Shown in pieces: positions 9,874 to 18,446 of a DNA stretch of 49,203 nt (position 1 is the first letter of the stretch; each line of letters opens with the position of its first letter). The position numbers and the translations under genes were made by a program. The notes beneath the pieces were generated by a model. The model did not search any database and had not been told where the DNA came from. It worked only from the letters and a program-made list of their open reading frames with translations. Origin of the DNA: Streptomyces adustus (GTDB lineage Bacteria > Actinomycetota > Actinomycetes > Streptomycetales > Streptomycetaceae); NCBI RefSeq assembly GCF_009377175.1, contig NZ_VJZD01000044.1:1-49203 (forward strand), written 5' to 3'.

Positions 9874-11333
9874 AACGCCTCCTCGGAAGTGGTCTCGGAC
9901 TCTGCCCCGGTGAGCGGCAGCAGGATCCGGAACCGGGTGTCACCCGGCACGGACTCGACCTCGATGCTGCCGTGGTGCTTGTTGACGACGATCCGCCAGG
10001 AGATGTCCAGGCCGAGACCGGTGCCCTGGCCCACCGGCTTGGTGGTGAAGAACGGGTCGAAGATCCGGCCGCGGATCTCCGGCGGAATCCCGCCGCCCGT
10101 GTCCCGGAACACCACCACCAGCTGGTCGTTCTCCCGCGCGGTGCTCACCGTCAGCGTCCCCTCCCCGCCCGCGTCGGCGATGGCGGAGACCGCGTTGTCG
10201 ATCAGGTTGGTCCACACCTGGTTGAGCTCCGCCGGGTAGGCCGGGACGCGGGGCAGCGAACGGTCGTACTCCTTCACGACCTTGATCTTCTGGCCGATCT
10301 TCCCGGAGAGCATCAGCAGCGTGCTGTCCAGGAGTTCGTGCACGTCGGCGACCTGGAAGGGGGCGCGGTCGAGCTGCGAGTACTGCTTGGCGGCGTTGAC
10401 CAGGTTCGAGACGCGGGTGGTGGAGTCCTCGATCTCGTCCATCAACAGCTCGGTCTCGACCGTGTAGTTGAGCCATCCCACCGCCCCGGGCAGGATCTCC
10501 TCGTCCACCGCCGCGGCGACCTGGTCCAGCCAGTCGACGTGCAGACCGGCCTGGACGAAGGCGGGCGCGAGCCGCCAGCCGTCCGGGATGTCGTGGTCGT
10601 CGAGCCAGTCGGTGACGGCGTCCTCCCGGTCCGAGGCCTCCAGCGGGCTCAACGTGGGGGCCTTGGCGACCAGTTCGGCCGTCCGCTCCTGGATCTCGAT
10701 GAGGCTGACGAGGGCTTCGCGCGGATACGGGCCCGCCGAGATCACACTCAGCTTGTGCCGCATCTTCGCCACCCGCTCGCGCAGCGTCGCCGTGGCCCGC
10801 ACGGCCGCCGCGGCCGGGTTGTTGAGCTCGTGCGTGAGCCCGGCGGACAACGAGCCCAGCGCCAGCAGCCGTTCGCGCTGGCCGATGAGCCGCTGCTGGC
10901 TCTTCGAACCGAAGAACAGCCCCTCCAGCAGATGGACCGCCATCGGGAACCACTCCTGCATGATGCCCGCGAACGTGTCCGCGGGCAGTACGAAGAACCG
11001 CGTCGGCTCCGTGACCCGCATCGAGTTCGTGTAGACCTGCCGCACCCGGTCGTCGCCGATATAGGCCTGCATCGCCCCCGCGTACACCCCGCGCTGCGAG
11101 GTCCGGCCGACCTCGACATCGTCGTCGCCGACCCGGCGCAACAGCACGACCGTGCCCTCGACCATCACATAGAAGCAGGTGGCGGGCTCTCCCTCGGTGT
11201 ACACCGGCCCCGGTTCGTACTGCTCCACCCGCCCCTCGTGGCACAGTCTGCCGAGCTGCTCCGGGGTGAGCTTCTCGAACAGGAACAGCGATCCGATCTC
11301 CTGCGGGCGGCACTCCACCCGCCGCCCGCTCAC
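9870..11333 (-). CDS. Cyclic-nucleotide-domain sensor histidine kinase
   Basis: The protein has 487 residues. Residues about 12-130 form a cNMP-binding beta-roll (EQYEPGPVYTEGEPATCFYV, then FFVLPADTFAGIM). The H-box GLTHELNNPAAAAVR holds the likely phosphorylated His168. The ATPase domain has N-box NQVWTNLIDNAVSAI, G1 DTGGGIP and GQGTGLGLDIS. No transmembrane helix is visible, so it is a cytosolic kinase. The frame is open far upstream (a 2098-residue read-through), but GTG at 11333 overlaps the stop of the response-regulator fusion as GTGA and begins the cNMP domain. The likely partner is the REC domain of the gene just upstream. The ligand, and whether cAMP is bound, are unknown. Confidence 0.93.
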   Translation of the reverse strand: MSGRRVECRPQEIGSLFLFEKLTPEQLGRLCHEGRVEQYEPGPVYTEGEPATCFYVMVEGTVVLLRRVGDDDVEVGRTSQRGVYAGAMQAYIGDDRVRQVYTNSMRVTEPTRFFVLPADTFAGIMQEWFPMAVHLLEGLFFGSKSQQRLIGQRERLLALGSLSAGLTHELNNPAAAAVRATATLRERVAKMRHKLSVISAGPYPREALVSLIEIQERTAELVAKAPTLSPLEASDREDAVTDWLDDHDIPDGWRLAPAFVQAGLHVDWLDQVAAAVDEEILPGAVGWLNYTVETELLMDEIEDSTTRVSNLVNAAKQYSQLDRAPFQVADVHELLDSTLLMLSGKIGQKIKVVKEYDRSLPRVPAYPAELNQVWTNLIDNAVSAIADAGGEGTLTVSTARENDQLVVVFRDTGGGIPPEIRGRIFDPFFTTKPVGQGTGLGLDISWRIVVNKHHGSIEVESVPGDTRFRILLPLTGAESETTSEEAL

Positions 11334-13006
11334 GACTGCTCCAGATACCGGTGGACGAGCATCACGGCCATGGCTCCCTCTCCGACGGCGGACGCGACGC
11401 GTTTCGCGGACTCGGCGCGGGCGTCGCCCGCCACGAACACGCCGGGGACACTGGTCTCCAGGTGGTACGGCGGCCGGTCCAGCTCCCAGCCCGCGGGCGG
11501 CCGCCCGTCGGGTGTCAGGTCGGGTCCGGCCAGGATGAACCCGCGCTCGTCGCGCAGCACCGTGCCGTCCAGCCAGTCGGTCAGCGGGGCCGCGCCGATG
11601 AACACGAACATCCACTGCGCGTCGACGAGTTCGCTCTGCCCGCTCGCCGAGTCGCGCAGGGTCAGCTGCTCCAGGTGCTCGGAGCCGTGCGCGCACTCCA
11701 CGACCGTGCCGGTGCGCACGGAGATGTTGGCCGCCTCCTCGATCTGCTGGATCAGGTAGTACGACATCGACGCCTCCAGCGACGGCCCGCGCACCAGCAG
11801 CGTCACCGACTTGGCGCCCCGGGACAGGTACATCGCGGCCTGCCCGGCGGAGTTGGCGCCACCCACGATGTACACGTCGTGTCCCTGGCAGGAGGCCGCC
11901 TCGGTCAGCGCCGACCCGTAGAACACCCCGCAGCCGGTGAGGTCGGTCACGCCGGGCGCGGGCAGCTGCCGGTAGGAGACGCCCGTCGCCAGGATCACGC
12001 TGTGCGCGGCGATCGCGGAGCCGTCCGAGAACCGTACGATCCGGGCCGCGCCGTTGATCTCCAGGCCCGTCACCTCGCGCGCGGTGAGGATCTCGGCACC
12101 GAACTTGGCTGCCTGCCGCCGGGCCCGGTCGGTGAGCTGCGCGCCCGACACCCCGTCCGGGAATCCCAGGTAGTTCTCGATCCGGGAGCTCTGCCCGGCC
12201 TGCCCGCCGGTGGCCTCGCGCTCCACCAGCACGGTCCGCAGCCCCTCGGAGGCCCCGTACACGGCCGCGCCGAGCCCGGCCGGGCCGCCGCCGATGACGA
12301 CGAGGTCGTAGAAGTCGGCGGTCGGGGTGGTGGCCAGCCCCACCCGGGCGGCCAGCTCCGGCGCCTCCGGCTCGACCAGCGGGGTGCCGTCCGGGGTGAC
12401 GACCAGCGGCAGCCGCTGTCCGTCCTGCCCGGCCGCTTCGAGCAGCCGCTTCCCCTCCGGCTCGTCGGCCGAGTACCAGCGGTAGGGCACCTGGTTGCGG
12501 GCCAGGAACTCCCGTACGTCCGACGAACGCGCCGACCAGCGGTGCCCCACGACCTTCGTGATCGCCACCGACCGGTAGTCGCTGGCCCGCCAGGCGACCA
12601 GCAGGTCGTCCAGGACCGGGTAGAGCTTCTCCTCCGGCGGGTCCCAGGGCTTGAGCAGATAGTGGTCGAGGTCGACCACGTTGATCGCGTCGATCGCCGC
12701 GCTGGTGTCCGCGTACGCGGTCAGCAGCACCCGGCGCGCCCCCGGATACACGTCCAGGGCCTGTTCCAGGAACTCGATGCCGTTCATCTGCGGCATGCGG
12801 TAGTCGGCCAGGATCACCGCCACGAGGTCGCCGCGCAGCTTCAGCTCGCGCAGCGCGTCCAGCGCGGACTCTCCCGACTCCGCGCGCACGATCCGGTACG
12901 ACTCGCCGTAGCGCCGTCTGAGGTCCCGGGCGACGGCACGGGAGACCCCCGGGTCGTCGTCCACGGTCAAGATGACGGTCCGCGCTGCCTCGGCGGCCTG
13001 TGCCAT
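11330..13006 (-). CDS. Response regulator-glutaredoxin-like-thioredoxin reductase-like fusion
   Basis: The protein has 558 residues. Residues 1-135 are a REC domain with the acidic pocket VDDD, phosphoacceptor Asp68 (ILADY) and Lys119. Residues about 145-225 resemble a thioredoxin/glutaredoxin fold without a CxxC. Residues 232-555 are a TrxB-like pyridine nucleotide-disulfide oxidoreductase with FAD motif GGGPAGLGAA (239-248) and NAD(P)H motif GGANSAG (382-388). Where TrxB carries its redox CxxC there is GCGVFYGSAL (358-367), so classical disulfide reduction is unlikely. The protein may sense NAD(P)H or redox state and relay it by phosphotransfer. It is first in the coupled trio and divergent from the stress protein. 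Domains are clear, mechanism inferred. Confidence 0.92.
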   Translation of the reverse strand: MAQAAEAARTVILTVDDDPGVSRAVARDLRRRYGESYRIVRAESGESALDALRELKLRGDLVAVILADYRMPQMNGIEFLEQALDVYPGARRVLLTAYADTSAAIDAINVVDLDHYLLKPWDPPEEKLYPVLDDLLVAWRASDYRSVAITKVVGHRWSARSSDVREFLARNQVPYRWYSADEPEGKRLLEAAGQDGQRLPLVVTPDGTPLVEPEAPELAARVGLATTPTADFYDLVVIGGGPAGLGAAVYGASEGLRTVLVEREATGGQAGQSSRIENYLGFPDGVSGAQLTDRARRQAAKFGAEILTAREVTGLEINGAARIVRFSDGSAIAAHSVILATGVSYRQLPAPGVTDLTGCGVFYGSALTEAASCQGHDVYIVGGANSAGQAAMYLSRGAKSVTLLVRGPSLEASMSYYLIQQIEEAANISVRTGTVVECAHGSEHLEQLTLRDSASGQSELVDAQWMFVFIGAAPLTDWLDGTVLRDERGFILAGPDLTPDGRPPAGWELDRPPYHLETSVPGVFVAGDARAESAKRVASAVGEGAMAVMLVHRYLEQS

Positions 13007-13214
13007 ACGTCTCCCACCCCGAGTGGTCGGATGTGCGGCACGGCGCCTGCGTCGCCGCCGGGCCGACTTCCGCCATCGTATGTTCGATCGCCCGGCTTCG
13101 CTCGGGTATGCGGCGGCCCGGGCCGCCCGCGATCATGAAAGGCGGGCGTGCCGGGAGGGCCGTGGGGAAGACTGGGGGCCCACGGACGACACGCGACACA
13201 GGGAGGCGACGCGC

Positions 13215-14087
13215 ATGACGCGCCCCATCACGGCAGGCGTCGACGGAACGGACGAGAGCCTGGCCGCGCTCGCCTGGGCGGCGCGGGAGGCCGTCCGCAG
13301 GCGGCTGGCGCTGCGGGTGGTGCACGCCTGGCGGTTCCAGCAGGACGCGGCGCCGGACGTGGCCGAGCGCGACACGCAGGAGCGGTGGGTGCGGGACGCG
13401 GTGGCCGGTGCCGTGCGCACCCTCGCCGAGCGGCACCCCGACCTGGAGGTGACCGCCGACGTACCGGAGGGCGACGCGGCCGAGTCCCTCGTCGCCGCCG
13501 CGGCGGACGCCGAGCTGCTGGCGCTGGGCTCGCGCGGGCACGGCGCCGTCGTGGGCTTCCTGCTGGGCTCCGTCGGACAGCAGGTGATCGCCGAGGCGGT
13601 CCGGCCCGTGGTCCTCGTACGGGCCGGGGACCAGGCCGCCGCCGAGGCCGGCGGCCGCGAGATCGTCGTCGGGCAGGAGGGCGGACCGGACGACAGCGCC
13701 GACGTGCTGCGGTTCGCCTTCGAGACGGCCGCCGCCCGCGGTGCCACCCTGCGCGCGGTGCGGGCCTGGACGCTGCCGCCCGCGTTCGCCTACAGCCCGG
13801 GTTCGCTCCGGCTCCTCGACGACGCCGGGGGCCTGGAGCCGTACGAGACGAAGGCGCTCGGCGAGGCCCTCGCACCCTGGCGGGCCCGCTTCCCGGAAGT
13901 GCGGGTGGTCGAACACGTGGAGATGGGCAGCGCGGGCCAGGTCCTGCTGTCGGCGGCCGGGCGGGCACAGCTGGCGGTGGTCGGACGCCGGGCCCGCCGT
14001 ACCGCCGTGGGGGCCCGGATCGGCTCCGTCGCGCACGGGGTGCTGCACCACGCGCCCTGCCCGGTCGCCGTCGTCCCGCACGCCTGA
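13215..14087 (+). CDS. Tandem universal stress protein
   Basis: The protein has 290 residues with two UspA domains. The first (about 1-142) keeps the ATP-binding signature GSRGHGAVVGFLLGSVGQQV; the second (about 148-290) ends in VGRRARRTAVGARIGSVAHG, a changed version of the motif that may bind nucleotide poorly. ATG at 13215 is preceded by GGGAGG. USPs bind ATP and support survival under starvation or hypoxia. It is divergent from the redox-kinase cluster, which may share its stimulus. Upstream, GGGTAT at 13104-13109 resembles a SigB-type -10, but its -35 is poor. Confidence 0.93.
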   Translation: MTRPITAGVDGTDESLAALAWAAREAVRRRLALRVVHAWRFQQDAAPDVAERDTQERWVRDAVAGAVRTLAERHPDLEVTADVPEGDAAESLVAAAADAELLALGSRGHGAVVGFLLGSVGQQVIAEAVRPVVLVRAGDQAAAEAGGREIVVGQEGGPDDSADVLRFAFETAAARGATLRAVRAWTLPPAFAYSPGSLRLLDDAGGLEPYETKALGEALAPWRARFPEVRVVEHVEMGSAGQVLLSAAGRAQLAVVGRRARRTAVGARIGSVAHGVLHHAPCPVAVVPHA

Positions 14088-14095
14088 GCCACCCG

Positions 14096-14135
14096 GTGCC
14101 GGGGGCGTCCGAAGCGGCCCGGGCGCCCCGGTCAC
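14096..14135. terminator. Hairpin between convergent USP and DUF4032 genes
   Basis: GTGCCGGGGGCG (14096-14107) pairs at 10 of 12 positions with CGCCCCGGTCAC (14124-14135). It fills the whole gap between the two convergent stops and overlaps the DUF4032 stop codon. Confidence 0.6.
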
Positions 14136-15367
14136 TCGGGATCCGTCGGCTCCAGGGTGTCGCGCGCCTTGGGAAGGATGTTCGCGACGTAGTCCGCCAC
14201 GGCCCGGTCCAGACCGATGTCGTGCTGGGCCCGCTCGGACAGGTACCAGCGGTGTTCGAGCAGCTCGTGGTAGATCTCGGCCGGGTCCATCGCACCGCGC
14301 ACTTCGAGCGGCACGGCGCGCACGGTGGGCCGGAACACGTCCCGCACCCAGCGGTGCGCCAGCACCTCCGGGCGGGCCGCGAGCGGGTCGCCCGGCGCGT
14401 AGTCGCTCTGGGTCGCCATCCAGCTCTCCAGATCGTTGAGCAGCCGTCTGGCCTGGTTCTCCTCGGTGTCCAGGCCGGTCAGCCGCAGCAGCTGACGCTG
14501 ATGGTGACCGGCGTCGACGACCTTGGGCACGAAGGTGACCGCGTCGCCGTGCGAGGAGTGCTCGATCTGCATCTCGGCGACGTCGAACCCCAGGTCGTTC
14601 AGCCGGCGTATGCGGCGCTCCATGTAGTGGTGCTTGCCCGCCGGGTAGACGGAGGTGCGGGTCAGCTCCTGCCACAGCCCGTCGTAGCGGGCGCAGATCT
14701 CCTGGCCGAAGCCGATCGGATCGACGGCCGGGTGCAGCGCCCCGGCCGCCTCCAGATCGAGCAGCTCGCCGCTGATGTTGACCCGGGCGAGGTCGAGGTC
14801 GTACTCGCGCTGCCCGGGGCTCAGCCGCGGGTGCAGCTCGCCGGTCTCCGCGTCCACCAGGTACGCCGCGTAGGCCCCCGCGTCGCGCCGGAACAGCGTG
14901 TTGGACAGCGAGCAGTCGCCCCAGGCGAACCCGGCCAGATGCAGCCGCACCAGCAGCACCGCGAGGGCGTCCATCAGCCGGTGCATGGTCGCCGGGCGCA
15001 TGGTCGTCTCGAACATCGAGCGGTACGGCATCGAGCCGCCGAGGTGCCGGGTCACCAGCGCCGGTTCCAGCGGGGCGCCCGCGGCGTCGAGGCGGCCGGT
15101 GACCACGGCGAGCGGGTCCACCGCGGGGATGCCCAACCGGTCGAGGTCGCGCAGCAGTTCGTACTCGCGCAGCGCGGGCCGCTGCGCGAGCTCCTTGACG
15201 GCGATCACCTCGTCGCCGGCCCGCGCGTAGCGCACCACGTGCCGGGAGATGCCCCGCGGCAGCGGCACCAGGAACTCCTCGGGCCACTCCTCCAGGGCCG
15301 TGTCCCAGGGCAGTTCGAGCAGGAGCGCGGGGTGCTCCGGGTTGGTGGCACTGATCTGCAAAGCCAT
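14132..15367 (-). CDS. DUF4032 protein-kinase-like protein
   Basis: The protein has 411 residues. The N-terminal two thirds look like a kinase-fold domain: AVKEL in the Lys position, FAWGDCSLSNTLF as a catalytic-loop-like segment, and YLVDAETGE in the place of the metal-binding DFG. The C-terminal part (MERRIRRLNDLGFDVAEMQ and RHVVRYARAGDEV-type segments) fits DUF4032 of actinobacteria. The biochemical role is unknown; lipopolysaccharide-kinase-like or regulatory phosphotransfer is possible. It starts nine bases upstream of... the MBL-fold gene's stop and is read in the same direction, so the two probably form a short operon. Confidence 0.85.
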   Translation of the reverse strand: MALQISATNPEHPALLLELPWDTALEEWPEEFLVPLPRGISRHVVRYARAGDEVIAVKELAQRPALREYELLRDLDRLGIPAVDPLAVVTGRLDAAGAPLEPALVTRHLGGSMPYRSMFETTMRPATMHRLMDALAVLLVRLHLAGFAWGDCSLSNTLFRRDAGAYAAYLVDAETGELHPRLSPGQREYDLDLARVNISGELLDLEAAGALHPAVDPIGFGQEICARYDGLWQELTRTSVYPAGKHHYMERRIRRLNDLGFDVAEMQIEHSSHGDAVTFVPKVVDAGHHQRQLLRLTGLDTEENQARRLLNDLESWMATQSDYAPGDPLAARPEVLAHRWVRDVFRPTVRAVPLEVRGAMDPAEIYHELLEHRWYLSERAQHDIGLDRAVADYVANILPKARDTLEPTDPE

Positions 15368-15376
15368 GGCCCGAGC

Positions 15377-16123
15377 TTAGGCGGCGCGCTCCCGGGCCAG
15401 TCGTGCCGCCGCCTCGACCGATCCCCGGTGCACGGGTCCGTGTCCGGGGAGCAGCAGGTCGGCGGAGAGGGCCTCGATGACGGACAGGGAGGCGACGGCC
15501 CGGGCCCGCTCGTGGTGGAACATGTCGGGCAGCAGCTGCGGGCCCTTGGTCCGCGCGGTGGCGTGGCCGCTGACCAGGGCGTCGCCGGAGACCACCGCGC
15601 CGACCTCGGGCAGATGGAACACGGCGTGTCCGACCGTGTGGCCGGGGGTGTGCACGGGCACGGGCCGGCCGGGCAGATCCAGCGCGCCGGTGCCGGTGAA
15701 CGGCGCGGGCGCCGTCACGGGGTGCTGCTCGGCGCCGCCGACGCGCAGCACGTGCACCAGCCACGGCAGCACACCCGGCCGCCAGATGTTGCCCAGTACC
15801 TGTCCGACGCTCACCTGCTGGAGGAAGTCCCGGCGCGCGTGCGGCACTTCGTCCTCGTGCAGGTAGACCGGCGTGCCGTAGGTGCTGCGCAGGTATTCGG
15901 CCGAGCCCAGGTGGTCGTTGTGGGCGTGGGTGATCAGCACGGCGGCCACGGCCTCCGGCGAACTTCCCACCGCGGCCAGGGACTCCAGGAGCTGCTGCCG
16001 GTCTCCCGGATAGCCGGTGTCGATCAGGGTCGCGGCGTCCCCCTCGGTGAGGATCACCCAGTTGGTGTTGCTGCCGTGCACCAGGTAGGTGCCGTCCGCG
16101 ACTTGCTGCACATCCGCCCGCAT
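15377..16123 (-). CDS. MBL-fold metallo-hydrolase
   Basis: The protein has 248 residues with the metallo-beta-lactamase fold: HAHNDHLG supplies the HxHxDH zinc motif, PGHTVGHAVF the next His, SGDAL the bridging Asp and LLPGHGPVH the last His. This resembles glyoxalase II-like or general thioester/lactone hydrolases rather than true beta-lactamases. No signal peptide is seen. ATG at 16123 was chosen because the fold begins within a few residues and GGGGCG lies upstream; the open frame extends much further but is not protein-like. It is the first gene of a probable two-gene unit with DUF4032. Confidence 0.9.
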   Translation of the reverse strand: MRADVQQVADGTYLVHGSNTNWVILTEGDAATLIDTGYPGDRQQLLESLAAVGSSPEAVAAVLITHAHNDHLGSAEYLRSTYGTPVYLHEDEVPHARRDFLQQVSVGQVLGNIWRPGVLPWLVHVLRVGGAEQHPVTAPAPFTGTGALDLPGRPVPVHTPGHTVGHAVFHLPEVGAVVSGDALVSGHATARTKGPQLLPDMFHHERARAVASLSVIEALSADLLLPGHGPVHRGSVEAAARLARERAA

Positions 16124-16219
16124 GATCGCCCCGTGTGGTGTGGTCCGTGCCTGACCCGCACAGCAAAGCAGATCATCAAGACGGCCCTCCAGGCGGGGCG
16201 GCTCCGTAGGATCCCTCGT

Positions 16220-16969
16220 ATGCCTTGGATACGCCGCCGCGCGCGCCAGCCCGAGCCGTCCCCGGAGCGCCTGCCGGACCTGGAGTTCCTCGCCCTCGTG
16301 AAGGCGAGCCTGGAGGAGTACGCGCCCGGTGTGACACGGGGCGCCGAACTCAAGGGCCAGTCGCTGCTCAGTCCGCACGGATGGGCCGTGGCCGTGGCGC
16401 CCCCGCACCACGGAGGCGGCCGCCACTACGATCTCGTCGCGCTGCCGGACGTGAGTATCCAGCCGGACGTGCCGTGCTTCATGGACTGTGTCGTCGCCAT
16501 GTCCGGCGACCCACGGCAGGCGGCTAACGCGTGGGTGGAGACGGCCGGCGCGTGCCTGCTCGAACTCCTCGACCCGCAACAGCGCTTCGCGGAGCACGCG
16601 GGTCCCGGGGACGAGCGCGGCGTCCCCGGTATGCACGCGATCGTCTCCGGCGTGGTCGGCTTCGGATTCGACGCCTCCGAGAACCGGCGCATCCAGACCG
16701 CCCTGGTGGAAGCGAACGTGCTGCACCGTCTTGCGGACACGTTCACCGCGGACCTGGAGTCCCCGTTCTTCAACGGGGTCAAGTTCTTCTACGGCGGGCA
16801 GCCCGGCTCGATGCAGACCGAGATCCGGGTCAACGGGGAGCGCCACGAGGCCGCCTCGGCCGCGATGGCGGCACTGGACCTGCCCGAGCCTTCGGTGTTC
16901 ACCGCCGTGCGCGGTTACGCGTTGCTGATCCCCGAGCGGGCCGACGGCGGGGAGCCGGAACACCGCTGA
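16220..16969 (+). CDS. Conserved actinobacterial hypothetical protein (possibly DUF6348)
   Basis: The protein has 249 residues, soluble, with no signal peptide or membrane helix. The start (MPWIRRRARQPEPSPERL) is followed by a compact alpha/beta region with PHHGGGRHYDLVALPD, MDCVVAMSG and FFNGVKFFYGGQPGSMQTEIRVNG. The overall pattern looks like a family I recall as DUF6348, but I cannot confirm this without a search. ATG at 16220 follows GTAGGAT by six bases. It diverges from the MBL-fold gene and converges on alkB. No function can be proposed. Confidence 0.8.
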   Translation: MPWIRRRARQPEPSPERLPDLEFLALVKASLEEYAPGVTRGAELKGQSLLSPHGWAVAVAPPHHGGGRHYDLVALPDVSIQPDVPCFMDCVVAMSGDPRQAANAWVETAGACLLELLDPQQRFAEHAGPGDERGVPGMHAIVSGVVGFGFDASENRRIQTALVEANVLHRLADTFTADLESPFFNGVKFFYGGQPGSMQTEIRVNGERHEAASAAMAALDLPEPSVFTAVRGYALLIPERADGGEPEHR

Positions 16970-16985
16970 GCCCCCCTGAGCCCGC

Positions 16986-17001
16986 CGCACCCGGCGGTGC
17001 G
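16986..17001. terminator. Short hairpin between convergent genes
   Basis: CGCACC, a CGGC loop, then GGTGCG forms a perfect 6-bp stem between the hypothetical gene and alkB, which converge here. It is short and has no T-tract, so it is a weak terminator candidate. Confidence 0.45.
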
Positions 17002-17016
17002 ATCGGCGGACCTCCG

Positions 17017-17646
17017 TCACCGCACCCCGTGCGGCCGGAACTGGACGCTGATGCGCGGCCCGGCGGCGCGCGTGGACTTGGGTACGCAGTGCTCCCAGGT
17101 GCGCTGGCAGGAGCCGCCCATCACGATCAGGTCGCCGTGGCCCAGCGGACGCCGCACGGTGTCGCCGCGTCCGTGCAGCGGCCGCAGCAGCAGATCGCGG
17201 GGCGCGCCCACGGAGAGGATCGCCACCATCGTGTCCTCGCGCGCGCCCCGGCCGATCCGGTCGCCGTGCCAGGCGACGCTGTCCCGCCCGTCGCGGTAGT
17301 AGCACAGCCCGGCCGTGGTGAAGGGCTCGCCCAGCTCGTCCCCATAGCGCGCCGAGAGCAGCTCGCGTGCCTCGGCCAGCACCGGATGGGGCAGCGGATC
17401 GTCGGCGCCGTAGAACGCGAGCAGCCGGGGCACGTCCACGACCTGGTCGTACATCTTCCGCCGCTCGGCACGCCACGGGACCTCGGCCGCCAGCTGTTCG
17501 AAGAGTGCGTCGGCTCCGGCGAGCCAGCCGGGAAGCACATCGATCCAGGCGCCCAGGCCGAGCTCCGTGCGGCGCGTCCCGTCGAGCCGGCCCAACCGCA
17601 GCCGGTCGGTCTGGTCGAAGAGCGAGCCCTGGAGGTGCGTGGTCAT
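17017..17646 (-). CDS. alkB: AlkB-type 2-oxoglutarate/Fe(II) dioxygenase
   Basis: The protein has 209 residues. The iron ligands are H127 and D129 in WHGDRIGR and H186 in TWEHCVPK. R198 and R204 in RISVQFR bind 2-oxoglutarate and close the family signature. FYGADDPLPHPVL is typical of the short AlkB homologues. Such enzymes remove alkyl groups from DNA or RNA bases by oxidative demethylation; the actual substrate here is not known. ATG at 17646 begins MTTHLQGSLF, the common start of this subfamily. It is divergent from the TetR gene, so its promoter lies near that regulator's palindrome. Confidence 0.92.
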   Translation of the reverse strand: MTTHLQGSLFDQTDRLRLGRLDGTRRTELGLGAWIDVLPGWLAGADALFEQLAAEVPWRAERRKMYDQVVDVPRLLAFYGADDPLPHPVLAEARELLSARYGDELGEPFTTAGLCYYRDGRDSVAWHGDRIGRGAREDTMVAILSVGAPRDLLLRPLHGRGDTVRRPLGHGDLIVMGGSCQRTWEHCVPKSTRAAGPRISVQFRPHGVR

Positions 17647-17742
17647 GGAACCAGCGTACGCCTTAATCGAAAATATGTTCCCTTCCCAGAGCCGGGTGCC
17701 ACCGGATTTCCTCACCCGTCGCACACCTCTTTCGATGCACTG

Positions 17743-17766
17743 ATGTATCGGATACATTCGCGTATC
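17743..17766. promoter_or_regulatory. Palindromic operator in the alkB/tetR divergent region
   Basis: A perfect 15-bp palindrome ATGTATC-G-GATACAT occupies 17743-17757, and a second, overlapping inverted repeat GATAC-N6-GTATC spans 17751-17766. It ends a few bases before GGAGG of the TetR gene (start 17782). Its position and symmetry are those of an autoregulatory TetR operator. Binding has not been shown. Confidence 0.7.
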
Positions 17767-17781
17767 GAACGGAGGTGGGGC

Positions 17782-18429
17782 ATGGCGCAAGCGGCGCAGC
17801 AGCCGGCGGGGCGGGTCACCAAGCGCCGGGTCCGCACCCGCGCCAACCTGCTCTCCGCGGCCTTCTCGGTGTTCGCCGCCAAGGGGTACGGGCGCGTGTC
17901 GATCGAGGAGGTCTGCGAAGCCGCCGGCTACAGCAGAGGCGCCTTCTACTCGAACTTCGACAGCCTGGACGAGCTGTTCTTCGCCCTCTACCGCGAACGC
18001 GCCGACCTCATCGCCGACCAGGTCGCCGGGGCGCTCGCCCTCGACGGACCCGACCTCGACGTACCCGCCGCCGTGGACCGCGTCACCGAGGTGCTCCTGC
18101 TCGACCTGGACTGGCTCCTGGTGAAGACGGACTTCCTGGTGCACGCCGCGCGCGACCCGGTCGTGGCCCGGACCCTTCTGGAGCACCGGGCCCGGCTGCG
18201 GCAGGCCGTCGCCGACCGGCTCTCCCGGGCCCGGGGGCACACCGAACTGCCCGCCGTGCTCGGCGACGTGGACGGCGCCGCCCACGCCGTGGTCGCCGCG
18301 TACGACGGCGTCACCACCCAACTGCTGCTGGACAAGGACGTCGAGGGCGCCCGCGCCTGGCTCAAGCAACTGCTCACCGCGCTGCTCACCGACGGCAGCG
18401 ACAAGCCCGCCGCGCAGCGCGGCGGATGA
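17782..18429 (+). CDS. TetR-family transcriptional regulator
   Basis: The protein has 215 residues. The N-terminal helix-turn-helix (RTRANLLSAAFSVFAAKGYG, then EEVCEAAGYSRGAFYSNF) is canonical TetR, and the C-terminal ligand domain is Ala/Leu-rich. ATG at 17782 follows GGAGGTG. Its stop overlaps an ATG of the next gene (ATGA), although a better-placed start for that gene lies 18 bases on. It probably represses itself and the FAD dehydrogenase downstream through the 17743-17766 palindrome. The inducer is unknown, perhaps a substrate of the dehydrogenase. Confidence 0.93.
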   Translation: MAQAAQQPAGRVTKRRVRTRANLLSAAFSVFAAKGYGRVSIEEVCEAAGYSRGAFYSNFDSLDELFFALYRERADLIADQVAGALALDGPDLDVPAAVDRVTEVLLLDLDWLLVKTDFLVHAARDPVVARTLLEHRARLRQAVADRLSRARGHTELPAVLGDVDGAAHAVVAAYDGVTTQLLLDKDVEGARAWLKQLLTALLTDGSDKPAAQRGG

Positions 18430-18446
18430 GGAAGGAAACGGTCGCC

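Noticed and set aside
13082..13109. GTTCG-N17-GGGTAT as a SigB-type promoter for the universal stress protein
   Set aside because: The -35 lacks the required T and the spacing of 17 exceeds 14-16; only the -10 matches.
9870..16166. Continuous open frame of 2098 codons on the minus strand
   Set aside because: High GC suppresses stops. Only the first 487 codons from the 3' end code a recognisable protein; the rest is antisense or out-of-frame relative to the fusion, USP, DUF4032 and MBL genes.
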